A stretch of DNA of 64,000 nucleotides from Halobacillus mangrovi. Lineage in GTDB: Bacteria > Bacillota > Bacilli > Bacillales > Halobacillaceae. Under the pieces are notes generated by a model. It was not told where the DNA came from and ran no database searches. It saw only the letters and a program-made list of their open reading frames with translations. The position numbers and the translations under genes are program-made. Every line of letters begins with the position of its first letter. Positions within the stretch are counted from its first letter, which is position 1. The stretch spans positions 124,001 through 188,000 of the forward strand of contig NZ_CP020772.1 in NCBI RefSeq assembly GCF_002097535.1. The letters run 5' to 3'. Below are positions 45,431 through 53,695 of this stretch, piece after piece.

Positions 45431-46732
45431 TCACGTTTTCGACTCTTTCCAAAGCTGTTCCATGATGATGACCAATACCGTTCCGACTAATAATCCGTTA
45501 CTCATTAAATTTTGTACAATCCCAGGCATCCCCTTGAACACCTCAGCAGGAAGAAACATAAGTCCAATTCCTAGTAAAAATGAGATGCACAAGATGGTTA
45601 ACCTTCGCTCATCCAATGTTTCACTGGCAATGTTACTGATTCCAAGCCCCATGAGCTGCACAAAGGTAGCAAGCAGCGCAGCATTGGCAACTGGCGAAGG
45701 GATTCCTGAAATAAGGGCGACCAGAGATGGAAAGAAAGCAATGATTATTAATAAGGCAGATGCATATAAAAATGGCGCTTTCTTCTTTTGACCTGTTAAA
45801 TGGATGAAACCCGAGGACGAGGCCAACGGCACATTAGCAATCGATGAAAACATCGCTGATATTCCATGGGTTATACCTAAAAAGCTGCTTCCCTGATTGA
45901 TCTGATTGTAAGAGTAGGAAGGCTTGCCATATATTGAGTGGCTGACCGCTACCACAGAAGCCACGATATTAGACAAAAGAATGACAGCCGTAATAAAAGC
46001 CAGCGGTACAATCCCCCACTCGAAGTGAGGGGTGCCCCACGCCAGCCAATCTGGGGCAGATATGAAGGACGATTCCCCTCCACTTTCATTCGTGCTCCCT
46101 ACCCAGCCTATGTATAATAACCAGCCTACACTGATGCCGATTAAAACGGCGTAGCTTTTCAGCCAGCCTTTTGCAAAAACAGATAAACCAAGTACGGTGC
46201 AAAACGTTACAAACGCTACAGCAGTCTGATCTACATGAATAGCCTCTACCTGTTGCTGTATGCCAAGCATTCCTTGCAAAAAGGTTCCGCTTAATTGCAC
46301 GGTTAGTAAAAATAAAAAAGCCCCCGTCACTAACGGAGTGAATACAAATAACACCCGATGGGCTAATCGAAAAACCCCGAACACTAGTAAAAATACTCCT
46401 GTAAGAATCATAGCCGCTTCAAGGGTTTGAAGCGTTTCTATGTAGCTTTTTCCCGGTTGAGCACCAGAATAAGCCATCACAGCAAAAATACTAATCCATA
46501 ATCCGGCCGGTCCTTCCATGATGGGCAGCTTGTGGCCGAACATTCCTTGTAGAAAGGAAGTGATGCCTACGACAAAAAATGTACGCTGCATCAGCCCTGA
46601 CACCTGGGTGAAGCTTAAATCAAAGATTGAACCAATGACTATGGGAAGCGCCACAGAACTGGCTAATAAAAAGACGAACCATTGGGTTGTCTCTAATGTG
46701 GCCCCTAGAAAAGATTGATTTGGTTCCTTCAT
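45431..46732 (-). CDS. NCS2-family nucleobase permease (purine/uracil/xanthine type)
   Basis: The 433-residue membrane protein has about 12-14 helices. The N-terminus ETTQWFVFLLASSVALPIVI, MEGPAGLWISIFAVM near 72 and SSGFIHLTG near 309 match nucleobase:cation symporter-2 proteins, closest to poorly studied purine permeases such as YwdJ. Ligand is unknown. GGTGG precedes the ATG. It is the promoter-proximal gene of a two-gene unit with the N-hydroxylase. A parS site lies about 105 bp upstream. Confidence 0.87.
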   Translation of the reverse strand: MKEPNQSFLGATLETTQWFVFLLASSVALPIVIGSIFDLSFTQVSGLMQRTFFVVGITSFLQGMFGHKLPIMEGPAGLWISIFAVMAYSGAQPGKSYIETLQTLEAAMILTGVFLLVFGVFRLAHRVLFVFTPLVTGAFLFLLTVQLSGTFLQGMLGIQQQVEAIHVDQTAVAFVTFCTVLGLSVFAKGWLKSYAVLIGISVGWLLYIGWVGSTNESGGESSFISAPDWLAWGTPHFEWGIVPLAFITAVILLSNIVASVVAVSHSIYGKPSYSYNQINQGSSFLGITHGISAMFSSIANVPLASSSGFIHLTGQKKKAPFLYASALLIIIAFFPSLVALISGIPSPVANAALLATFVQLMGLGISNIASETLDERRLTILCISFLLGIGLMFLPAEVFKGMPGIVQNLMSNGLLVGTVLVIIMEQLWKESKT

Positions 46733-46998
46733 GTTGTTCCACCTGCAATTTCTCTCTATATATCATTTCCTGAATTATCCTCTTCATCCTAACACAGCCC
46801 CTCTCAGGCTGTCTCTATTGAAATATCGGTCGTTCTGTTTCACGTGGAACAACTTTCCATAGCCCTACAAAGCGAAGGCGTTTATCTTATGTTCACTCGT
46901 TTTATTACGCTAATGTGTTCTTTTATAGTGAATAATTTCCATACCTCGTATGCAGTAATAGATAAGTATAAATAAATGAAAATTTTTGTGATTGATTA
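46733..46998. other. intergenic region holding parS
   Basis: Between the permease and the acsA terminator. It holds the parS site (see its entry) and a small hairpin, ACAGCC and GGCTGT, at about 46795-46814 upstream of the permease. I see no confident -35/-10 pair. Confidence 0.5.
46836..46851. promoter_or_regulatory. parS centromere site for ParB/Spo0J
   Basis: TGTTTCACGTGGAACA on the plus strand reads TGTTCCACGTGAAACA on the minus strand, a perfect 16/16 match to the B. subtilis parS consensus. It is intergenic. ParB (Spo0J) would nucleate and spread here to organise and segregate the origin region with Soj and SMC. Confidence 0.9.
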
Positions 46999-47034
46999 AA
47001 AAAGAAGCGTACCCATATGGCACGCTTCTTTCGG
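46999..47034 (-). terminator. terminator of acsA
   Basis: Minus strand AGAAGCGT, 11-base partly paired loop, ACGCTTCT, TTTTTT, directly after the acsA stop. Confidence 0.9.
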
Positions 47035-47039
47035 CTTTA

Positions 47040-48749
47040 TTATTCTTCTAGTGTAGAAGTGTCTCCTGTCGGCAACCCGAGTTCCCACGACTTCAGCAAG
47101 CGGCGCATAATTTTACCACTACGAGTTTTTGGAATCGTATCTTTAATTTCGATCTCTCTTGGAGCCGCATGAGCACTTAGACCTTTTTTCACGAATTGGC
47201 GGATATCTTCTAACAGATCATCTGATTCCTGATATCCTTCGCGGAGTGTAATGAAGGCTTTGATGATCTCTCCGCGCTCTGGATCCGGTTTTCCGATGAC
47301 TCCAGCTTCCGCCACAGCTTCGTGTTCAATCAGCTTACTTTCTACTTCAAAAGGACCGACACGTTCACCAGAAGTATTGATGACATCATCAAGACGTCCC
47401 TGGAACCAGAAATAACCGTCTTCATCCATATAGGCACTGTCACCTGAGACATACCATCCATTCAAGAAGTAACTTTCATACTTTCCTGGATTATTCCAGA
47501 TGGCACGCATCATAGATGGCCAGCCTTCTTTAATCGCTAGATTCCCCATTTGATTCGGCGGCAGCTCATTACCATCGTTATCGACGATTGCAGCCACGAT
47601 CCCAGGGAATGGTTTACCCATGGAACCTGGTCGCATATCCATCGCAGGGTAGTTACAAATGAGCATACCTCCCGTTTCTGTCATCCACCACGTATCGTGG
47701 ATGCGCAGGTCAAAGGCTTCCAGTCCCCATGTGATGACCTCTGGATTTAATGGTTCCCCAACACTCAATACGTGTCGTAATGAGGATAAATCATGTTTCT
47801 GGGCAACCTCAGCCCCAGCACTCAATAATTTTCTGAACGCAGTCGGTGCTGAATACCAAACGGAAACATTCTTCTCAGCAATAGTTCCGTACCAATCATC
47901 TGGACTGAAACGGCCACCGCGAATTACGTTCGTTACTCCATTCAGCCATGGTGCAAAAATTCCGTAGCTAGTTCCCGTTACCCAGCCTGGGTCAGCTGTA
48001 CACCAGTACACATCATCTTCTTTCAAATCAAGCACCCATTTTCCTGTCTGGTAATGCTGGATCATCGCATTATGAACATGGTAAACCCCTTTTGGCTTAC
48101 CCGTAGAACCAGAGGTATAATGAAGCAGCATTCCATCTTCGAGGTCTACCCATTCAATTTCAAAGTCCTCGGAAGCATCTTTCATTTCTTCATCGAATGA
48201 AATGTAGTTGCCTGGAGCATCTCCTCCAACGAGAACAATCTGTTTTAAAGCGGGCAGGTCATCGACTGGAACACGCTCCAATAACTCAGGAGTCGTAACC
48301 AGCATCGTTGCTTCACTATCTTCCAAGCGATCCCGTACAGCTTGTTCCATGAAAGCTTCAAAAAGTGGACCAGCAATGGCACCGACTTTTAAAATACCGA
48401 AAAAGGTTGCATAAAATTCCGGACTTCTAGGCATGAACAAGAAAACACGGTCGCCTTTTTCTATATTGTGTTTCTTCAATACATTCGCAAACTTATTACT
48501 TTGCACTTTCAAATCTTCGAAAGTTAACTCTTCCTCACGGTCAGGTGCTGAATACTTTAACGCTACCTGATTCTTCTTTTGTGGATCTGCGGCATATTTA
48601 TCGATTGCTTCATAAGCAATGTTTACCTTGCCTGTTTCACTCCACGTAAAATTACTTTTCACTTCATCCCAATTGAAATGGTTGTACGTTTCTTTGTAGT
48701 TTTCCATGTTGTGATTGCCTGATCTTGCTGGTATTGGTTGCATATCCAT
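47040..48749 (-). CDS. acsA: acetyl-CoA synthetase
   Basis: The 569-residue ANL-superfamily enzyme activates acetate through acetyl-AMP. LLHYTSGSTGKPKGVYHVH near 210 is the AMP loop, WWMTETGG near 355 the A5 motif, SGDSAYMDEDGYFWFQGR near 440 the A7-A8 hinge, and TRSGKIMRRLLK near 545 the catalytic Lys that AcuA-type acetylases modify. Length and sequence match B. subtilis AcsA. AGGTGA precedes the ATG. A cre site just upstream suggests CcpA repression on glucose. acuABC are not adjacent here. Confidence 0.96.
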   Translation of the reverse strand: MDMQPIPARSGNHNMENYKETYNHFNWDEVKSNFTWSETGKVNIAYEAIDKYAADPQKKNQVALKYSAPDREEELTFEDLKVQSNKFANVLKKHNIEKGDRVFLFMPRSPEFYATFFGILKVGAIAGPLFEAFMEQAVRDRLEDSEATMLVTTPELLERVPVDDLPALKQIVLVGGDAPGNYISFDEEMKDASEDFEIEWVDLEDGMLLHYTSGSTGKPKGVYHVHNAMIQHYQTGKWVLDLKEDDVYWCTADPGWVTGTSYGIFAPWLNGVTNVIRGGRFSPDDWYGTIAEKNVSVWYSAPTAFRKLLSAGAEVAQKHDLSSLRHVLSVGEPLNPEVITWGLEAFDLRIHDTWWMTETGGMLICNYPAMDMRPGSMGKPFPGIVAAIVDNDGNELPPNQMGNLAIKEGWPSMMRAIWNNPGKYESYFLNGWYVSGDSAYMDEDGYFWFQGRLDDVINTSGERVGPFEVESKLIEHEAVAEAGVIGKPDPERGEIIKAFITLREGYQESDDLLEDIRQFVKKGLSAHAAPREIEIKDTIPKTRSGKIMRRLLKSWELGLPTGDTSTLEE

Positions 48750-48773
48750 TAAATCACCTCATCAGAATGTTTT

Positions 48774-48789
48774 TTGTAAACGTTTTCTA
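48774..48789. promoter_or_regulatory. cre site (CcpA operator) of acsA
   Basis: TTGTAAACGTTTTCTA matches the cre consensus WTGNAANCGNWWNCAW at all but one position, 25 bases upstream of the acsA start codon. Confidence 0.7.
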
Positions 48790-48945
48790 CTTGTGCCTAA
48801 AGTAAGCTCTGTCGTTTGCAGAGCTCTTTCAATGGGGTATTTTCAGAATTTTTCATGAATTACTTCTTATTTTAGGGGAAAAGGGAAGATTTTTAAAGGG
48901 AAATGACTAAATATTTACATAATTAGGTCAAGAGAAGGAAGTCGA

Positions 48946-48974
48946 TTGACAGGGATTCATCGCATTTATATAAT
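48946..48974 (+). promoter_or_regulatory. queF sigma-A promoter
   Basis: TTGACA (48946-48951), 17 bases, TATAAT (48969-48974). Both hexamers and spacing are ideal, starting transcription about 20 bases before the riboswitch. Confidence 0.92.
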
Positions 48975-49000
48975 GATTGAAGCAATAAATCGTATAATTA

Positions 49001-49082
49001 AGAGGTTTCTTAGCACCCCTCTATAAAAAACTAAGGAAGCTGAACTTTTAGTCCGCAGCCCTTAGAGCTGCGGATTTTTTTG
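49001..49082 (+). promoter_or_regulatory. preQ1 class I riboswitch with transcription terminator
   Basis: AGAGGTTTCTTAGCACCCCT, then CTATAAAAAACTAAG (49001-49035), is the compact preQ1-I aptamer, a hairpin plus A-rich tail that closes an H-type pseudoknot. Downstream TCCGCAGC, loop CCTTAGA, GCTGCGGA, TTTTTTT (about 49050-49082) is the terminator. The aptamer tail CTAAGG (49031-49036) is exactly complementary to CCTTAG in the terminator loop, giving a clear antiterminator. When preQ1 captures the tail, the terminator should form and switch queF off. Confidence 0.93.
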
Positions 49083-49090
49083 TATAATCT

Positions 49091-49131
49091 TCCTCCTCAG
49101 GTCATCCAGATATTGGATGACCTGAGGAGGA
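49091..49131 (+). repeat. 18-bp perfect hairpin between riboswitch and queF
   Basis: TCCTCCTCAGGTCATCCA, loop GATAT, TGGATGACCTGAGGAGGA. There is no T run on either strand, so it is not a normal terminator. It ends 39 bases before the queF start. Its left arm contains CTCCTC, complementary both to its own right arm and to the queF ribosome site GAGGAG at 49156-49161. Confidence 0.85.
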
Positions 49132-49169
49132 AAAATAAACTAATAAATAACTAAAGAGGAGTGTTATCT

Positions 49170-49664
49170 ATGCCTGGCCGTAAAGAAGATGACTTAAATC
49201 TATCCCTTCTAGGGAATCAAAATAATGAATATTCGTTTCAGTATGATCCTGCCGTTCTTGAAACGTTTGATAACCAGCACCCTAATCGAGACTATTTCGT
49301 TAAATTTAATTGCCCTGAGTTTACGACTCTATGTCCGAAAACGAGACAGCCGGATTTCGCTACCATTTATATCAGCTACATTCCGGATAAGAAGATGGTT
49401 GAAAGCAAGTCTCTGAAGCTCTATTTATTCAGCTTTCGCAATCATGGAGACTTCCATGAAGACAGCGTCAATACTATTATGAATGATCTGATCGAATTGA
49501 TGGACCCTCGATACATTGAAGTGTGGGGTAAATTCACTCCAAGAGGCGGCATTTCTATCGACCCTTATTGCAACTACGGAAAGCCGGGGACGAAATTTGA
49601 ACAAATGGCAGACCATCGCATGATGAATCATGATATGTATCCAGAAACGATTGATAACCGCTGA
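49170..49664 (+). CDS. queF: NADPH-dependent 7-cyano-7-deazaguanine reductase QueF
   Basis: The 164-residue unimodular QueF reduces preQ0 to preQ1 in queuosine synthesis. The nucleophilic Cys lies in [20 protein letters not shown] near 53, the QueF motif in [20 protein letters not shown] near 75-95, and RGGISIDPY near 127. It is nearly identical to B. subtilis QueF in its second half. The ATG at 49170 follows AGAGGAG; the annotatable GTG three codons upstream overlaps that site. queC, queD and queE are not adjacent, so QueF is controlled alone by the preQ1 riboswitch. Confidence 0.97.
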   Translation: MPGRKEDDLNLSLLGNQNNEYSFQYDPAVLETFDNQHPNRDYFVKFNCPEFTTLCPKTRQPDFATIYISYIPDKKMVESKSLKLYLFSFRNHGDFHEDSVNTIMNDLIELMDPRYIEVWGKFTPRGGISIDPYCNYGKPGTKFEQMADHRMMNHDMYPETIDNR

Positions 49665-49670
49665 GTAATA

Positions 49671-49707
49671 AAGGAAAGCCTTTTTTGTAGGGCTTTTCTT
49701 TTTTTAT
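49671..49707 (+). terminator. terminator of queF
   Basis: GGAAAGCC, 9-base loop, GGGCTTTTC, then TTTTTTT. Confidence 0.85.
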
Positions 49708-49735
49708 ATAATTGTAGAAAAAGGAGGTATTCTTA

Positions 49736-50548
49736 TTGAGCGAGAAAAAGGTCATTGAGCAAACGGCCACGCCTCAAACCTTAGAAAGCCTGAAACAAAA
49801 CTTATATAACTTAGGTATAAAGAAAGGAGATATCATTCTCGTCCACGCTTCCATGAAAGCGATCGGTTGGACAAGCGGAGGACCGCAAGCTGTCATCCAA
49901 GCCTTAATAGACACCATTACAAAGGAAGGAACGTTAGTGTTCCAAACTCATTCACCGACGCTCTCAGATCCTTTCGAATGGGAGAACCCACCTGTACCAG
50001 AGGAATGGCATGAAACAATAAGAAATACGATGCCTGCATTCGATCCAGATAAGACTCCTTCTACCTATCTAGGCGTACTTCCTGAATTGTTTCGTAAGTT
50101 TCCAGGTGTTTCCCGCAGTTATCACCCTGCTTTTTCTATATCAGCCTGGGGGAAAGAAGCTGAGCGAATGACAGAAAGACACGAATTGTCTTATCCTTTG
50201 AGCGACACATCTCCACTCGGTCAAGCCTATGAGAGAGAGGCAAAAATCTTGTTACTTGGCGTAGGATACGATTCGAACACTAGCTTTCATTTATCGGAAT
50301 ACCGCTCCCATGTGCGTAAAGAAAAGACAAGAGGTGCTCCGTTAGCGGAAGAAGGGAAGACACAATGGCTCACCTACGCGGATGTCGATATTGATGATGA
50401 GCCTTTTGAAAAAATCGGCGCAGAATTCGAACAAGCTTACGTGGTCCAAAAAGGGAAAGTAGGGAATGCAGATGCCAGTCTATTTTCCATGCGAGAATCT
50501 GTTGATTTCGCTACTAAATGGTTAAAAACGAACCTTTCTTCACAATAA
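49736..50548 (+). CDS. AAC(3)-family aminoglycoside N-acetyltransferase-like protein (YokD-like)
   Basis: The 270-residue protein has the antibiotic acetyltransferase fold: GDIILVHASMKAIGWTSGGP near 32, GTLVFQTHS near 69, RSYHPAFSISAWG near 126 and LLLGVGYDSNTSFHLSEYRS near 177, with the catalytic His. Chromosomal Bacillus homologues (YokD) exist without proven resistance. It should not be called a resistance gene from sequence alone; the natural acceptor may be another amine. The TTG start follows AAAGGAGG at good spacing. Confidence 0.85.
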   Translation: MSEKKVIEQTATPQTLESLKQNLYNLGIKKGDIILVHASMKAIGWTSGGPQAVIQALIDTITKEGTLVFQTHSPTLSDPFEWENPPVPEEWHETIRNTMPAFDPDKTPSTYLGVLPELFRKFPGVSRSYHPAFSISAWGKEAERMTERHELSYPLSDTSPLGQAYEREAKILLLGVGYDSNTSFHLSEYRSHVRKEKTRGAPLAEEGKTQWLTYADVDIDDEPFEKIGAEFEQAYVVQKGKVGNADASLFSMRESVDFATKWLKTNLSSQ

Positions 50549-50577
50549 AAGGGTGCCCGTTAAGGACACCCTTTTTC
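50546..50577. terminator. bidirectional terminator
   Basis: AAAAGGGTG, CCGTTAAGG interior, CACCCTTTTT; it separates the convergent acetyltransferase and aldA genes. Confidence 0.9.
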
Positions 50578-50584
50578 GCATCTT

Positions 50585-52036
50585 TTATTGTTTATCGTTT
50601 TTATATTGCATATAGACGACTTGGGTGACAAGAAAGTCTTCCATTCCGTGCTTCCCATCTGCACCACCTAAGCCGGATTTACGCATTCCGGCATGATAGC
50701 CTTGAACGGCTTCAAAATTCTCTCGGTTTACGAACGTCTCACCAAATTTCAATTCATTGACGACTCGCATTGCCTCATGCATATTTTCGGTATAGACAGA
50801 AGAAGAAAGTCCATAGTCTGTGTCATTCCCTTTTTCAATCGCTTCATCAAGAGTTTTAAATGTTGTTACAGGAATAACCGGTCCAAAGATCTCTTCTTGC
50901 ATAATATCCATGTCATGCTCCACGTTAGTTAGAATGGTTGGTTTGAAAAAGAAGCCTTTCTCAAGATCAGGTCTTTCTCCACCGATTTCTACTTTCGCTC
51001 CTGCATTGACCGCTTCTTTCACCATTTGTTCGACTTCTTCCAGGCGATCCTTGCTGACAAGCGGACCTACATCAGCATCCTTATTTTCACGTGGATCTCC
51101 AATGGTCAGAGATTCAAAGCGATGCCGTAATTTTTCAATAAGCTCATCGGCCACACTCTCATGGACATATACCCTCTCCGCATTCGTACACGCCTGACCA
51201 TTGTTTGCCAGCCTTGAAGTAGTGATGTTCTCTGCTGCGACATCAAGATCTGCGTTAGCTGTTACGATGGCAGGAGCCTTACCTCCTAACTCCAGGTTCA
51301 CTTTCGTTATGTTTTGCGCAGCTGCTTCCATTACTTTGGTACCTGCAGGGACACTCCCTGTCATCGAAATCATATGGACATTTTTATGGGATGCGAGGGC
51401 ATTTCCTATTTCTGATCCTGTTCCGGTAACGACATTGTACACACCTTTAGGGATTTCCTCCATAGAATGTATGATCTTAGTAAATTCCATAGCCGTATTA
51501 GGAGTCTGCTGACTTGGTTTCAACACAATCGTACAGCCAGTTACTAGGGCTGTAGCGACTTTCCTGGCCAATATGAAGACAGGAAAGTTCCATGGAACGA
51601 TTCCACCCACGACCCCAATTGGCTTTTTATAGATAAATATGTTTTCATTCGCACGGTCACTGGGAACGATTTCTCCTTCAATTCGGCGTGCCCATTCGGA
51701 CATGTAGCGGAAATAATCGATAGCTAAATCAACTTCACCACTCGCAAGCTCGTAGTCTTTCCCTTGTTCTTCTTGCAAAAGGTCGATGAAGGTTGCCCGA
51801 TTCTCTTCAATTCGATCTCCTAACTGACGCACAATTTTTCCACGCTCGATGTTCGGAGTCAACTCCCAGCCTTTCTGGGCTTCCACTGCTGCCTGAACTG
51901 CACGGTCTACATCCTCTTTTGTCCCTTTTGGTGTTTTTGAAATGACTTCTTCTGTCGCTGGATTTATAATATCGATCCATTCGTTTCCGGTTGATGCTGT
52001 ATATTCACCATTAATATAGAGTTGATGTTCCTTCAA
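50585..52036 (-). CDS. aldA: aldehyde dehydrogenase, lactaldehyde/glycolaldehyde type (AldA-like)
   Basis: A 483-residue NAD-dependent aldehyde dehydrogenase. VNLELGGKAPAIV near 246 holds the general base Glu, NNGQACTNAERVYV near 278 the nucleophilic Cys, and MTGSVPAG near 222 the NAD loop. The C-terminal FVNRENFEAVQGYHAGMRKS and GGADGKHGMEDFLVTQVVY closely follow E. coli AldA, which oxidises L-lactaldehyde and glycolaldehyde. The TTG start has AGGAGGAA upstream. No fucose, rhamnose or glycol genes are near, so the physiological substrate is open. Confidence 0.9.
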   Translation of the reverse strand: MKEHQLYINGEYTASTGNEWIDIINPATEEVISKTPKGTKEDVDRAVQAAVEAQKGWELTPNIERGKIVRQLGDRIEENRATFIDLLQEEQGKDYELASGEVDLAIDYFRYMSEWARRIEGEIVPSDRANENIFIYKKPIGVVGGIVPWNFPVFILARKVATALVTGCTIVLKPSQQTPNTAMEFTKIIHSMEEIPKGVYNVVTGTGSEIGNALASHKNVHMISMTGSVPAGTKVMEAAAQNITKVNLELGGKAPAIVTANADLDVAAENITTSRLANNGQACTNAERVYVHESVADELIEKLRHRFESLTIGDPRENKDADVGPLVSKDRLEEVEQMVKEAVNAGAKVEIGGERPDLEKGFFFKPTILTNVEHDMDIMQEEIFGPVIPVTTFKTLDEAIEKGNDTDYGLSSSVYTENMHEAMRVVNELKFGETFVNRENFEAVQGYHAGMRKSGLGGADGKHGMEDFLVTQVVYMQYKNDKQ

Positions 52037-52165
52037 GAAAATTCCTCCTAAAATGATTTATGACACTCTTTCCACCATTGAACCCATCATAAACCAAAGA
52101 GTCGGTTAATCTTTTACTAACAAGGGAAAAGCAGGAATAACCTAAATGAGAAAGAAGGAGATACG

Positions 52166-52354
52166 ATGAATGAACAAAATCAAATGTTTTGGATTTTAGG
52201 GGTAATTGGCTTATGTAACCTTATCGCCTCTATTATTCTGTATATATCCATCCAAAACCCTATGATATCTGGTCTGCTTTTCGTATCAGGACTCCTTCTG
52301 ATCACAGGGGGTATTGTCGACCGAATAGAACGGAAGAAGAAAAAGAAAGATTAA
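52166..52354 (+). CDS. small two-helix membrane protein
   Basis: A 62-residue protein with two hydrophobic helices (about 8-28 and 32-50) and a strongly basic tail (RIERKKKKKD). AAGGAG precedes the ATG and a terminator follows, so the gene looks real. I do not recognise a family. Confidence 0.7.
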   Translation: MNEQNQMFWILGVIGLCNLIASIILYISIQNPMISGLLFVSGLLLITGGIVDRIERKKKKKD

Positions 52355-52387
52355 AAAAAAGTCCTTTTAATAAGGACTCCTTTTTAC
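52353..52387. terminator. bidirectional terminator
   Basis: AGTCCTT, loop TTAAT, AAGGACT, flanked by an A run and CCTTTTT, between two convergent small genes. Confidence 0.88.
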
Positions 52388-52635
52388 CACTCTAATACAA
52401 AACCTTTAATTTTTTTCATTCCGCCATCTTCACTTTTCTGTTCTGCTGCAAAGTAAGGATCTTCTTCGTTCAAATAATAGTTTATCGTTTCAGGATCGAG
52501 GTAGAGCTTATACTCCAAGTCATTAATTTTATGCAGAGTAATATCGGGAATAGTCGTTTGATTTGCTTCCTCATCAATGATCAGGATATCAATATGATCA
52601 TACCCGTGTGTAAGTAAGCGCTCTTTTAAATCCAT
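52384..52635 (-). CDS. hypothetical protein, 83 residues
   Basis: A soluble, acidic protein (LLTHGYDHIDILIIDEEANQ, NYYLNEEDPYFAAEQ). A good ribosome site (GGAGGATTGGTATT before the ATG) and a terminator at its end support a real gene. I do not recognise the family. Confidence 0.7.
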   Translation of the reverse strand: MDLKERLLTHGYDHIDILIIDEEANQTTIPDITLHKINDLEYKLYLDPETINYYLNEEDPYFAAEQKSEDGGMKKIKGFVLEW

Positions 52636-52743
52636 AATACCAATCCTCCGTACACTATAGTCTTTTTACCCATACCCTGAAATCATTCTCTAAAAACTAA
52701 TTTTATGTAAGAAAGCGGGAATACCGCTTTCAAATTTTATAAA

Positions 52744-52848
52744 TTAATAACCGTATCCACGGCCACCTACAAAAGATGCACCAATGATGATCAATAGGAT
52801 GAACAAGACAACTAATAGCGCGAAACCTCCGCCATATCCGTAGCTCAT
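52744..52848 (-). CDS. YjcZ-family small sporulation protein
   Basis: A 34-residue peptide: Gly/Tyr-rich N-terminus MSYGYGGGF, a hydrophobic core [17 protein letters not shown], then VGGRGYGY. This is the YjcZ/YuzC-type sporulation peptide pattern common in Bacillaceae. AGGAGG lies seven bases before the ATG. A hairpin (GAAAGCGG, CCGCTTTC) at 52714-52736 follows. Too short for routine ORF calling. Confidence 0.85.
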   Translation of the reverse strand: MSYGYGGGFALLVVLFILLIIIGASFVGGRGYGY

Positions 52849-52939
52849 TTGCCTACCTCCTCTCTTGCTTACTTTACTACCTTATTCACTTTCAAAAGGT
52901 TAGGCAGGGCAGGAGCGGAGTTTTTTTATTTTTTATTAT

Positions 52940-53596
52940 TCACACCAAAAATACTCGTCGGAGAGTAAGCCAGGCAAAGTATAGAGCTTGAGCAAAAAAG
53001 GCGATTCCCCATATCGGTGCCGGAATGAATTTTGTGGCGCGTGCTAAGTTTGCAGCGTCTCCCGCTTGTAACGGGGAAACAAAGCTGATCCACATGATTT
53101 CAAAAGCACTTGTTAGAGCTTCGACGAATACTAAAGAGGCTAAGAAAATTAATACGTACTGGATCAAGGTTTGATTTCCACTTCTCAATAACCATATAAA
53201 ACCTGCTCCGAACGTAACGATCCAAAACAATCCATACACATTCCTCACCCAAAAAATAAGGTTGATGGCTAAGAAAGCTAACAATAGATAAATCATCCAT
53301 TTGTATTGCCCTTTAACAATAAGATAGAAAAACAAGAACGAAAAAAATGATGCAAATACATAACCGGCCATACTGGTTAATACGTGGCTGACCCAAGAGG
53401 AATGACCGGTCATCGTTGTACCTGATGTATTCGGAAGCAGAGATATTCTCCTTACTTCCCCTCCTGTTAATAAAGCCATCAAGGAATGTCCGCTTTCGTG
53501 GATCATCGTATTCAATATAGCGAAATACTTCCCTGCAATCGGAAGCTGAGTCAACAATAAAGCTAAAACTAAACCAATGAGGATTTGCATTTTCAT
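52940..53596 (-). CDS. M50B-like integral membrane metalloprotease
   Basis: The 218-residue protein has about six hydrophobic segments and the zinc motif HESGH near residue 33, preceded by AILNTMI as in the M50B-like family. A second conserved element with Asn or Asp (SPLQAGDAANLAR) is near 180. Function is unknown; relatives are uncharacterised. It is monocistronic, next to the divergent mod operon. Confidence 0.8.
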   Translation of the reverse strand: MKMQILIGLVLALLLTQLPIAGKYFAILNTMIHESGHSLMALLTGGEVRRISLLPNTSGTTMTGHSSWVSHVLTSMAGYVFASFFSFLFFYLIVKGQYKWMIYLLLAFLAINLIFWVRNVYGLFWIVTFGAGFIWLLRSGNQTLIQYVLIFLASLVFVEALTSAFEIMWISFVSPLQAGDAANLARATKFIPAPIWGIAFFAQALYFAWLTLRRVFLV

Positions 53597-53695
53597 AACG
53601 ACGATCCTTTCTTAATAAGAGTAGACAGAATGATTCGTCAAATTTTTTATATGGCGTTATAATAATGACTAACATTAATAACCGAGGATTGAAAA

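Noticed and set aside
49736..50548. Clinical-type aminoglycoside resistance gene
   Set aside because: The AAC(3) fold is clear, but chromosomal YokD-like proteins are not proven to give resistance and no mobile context exists.
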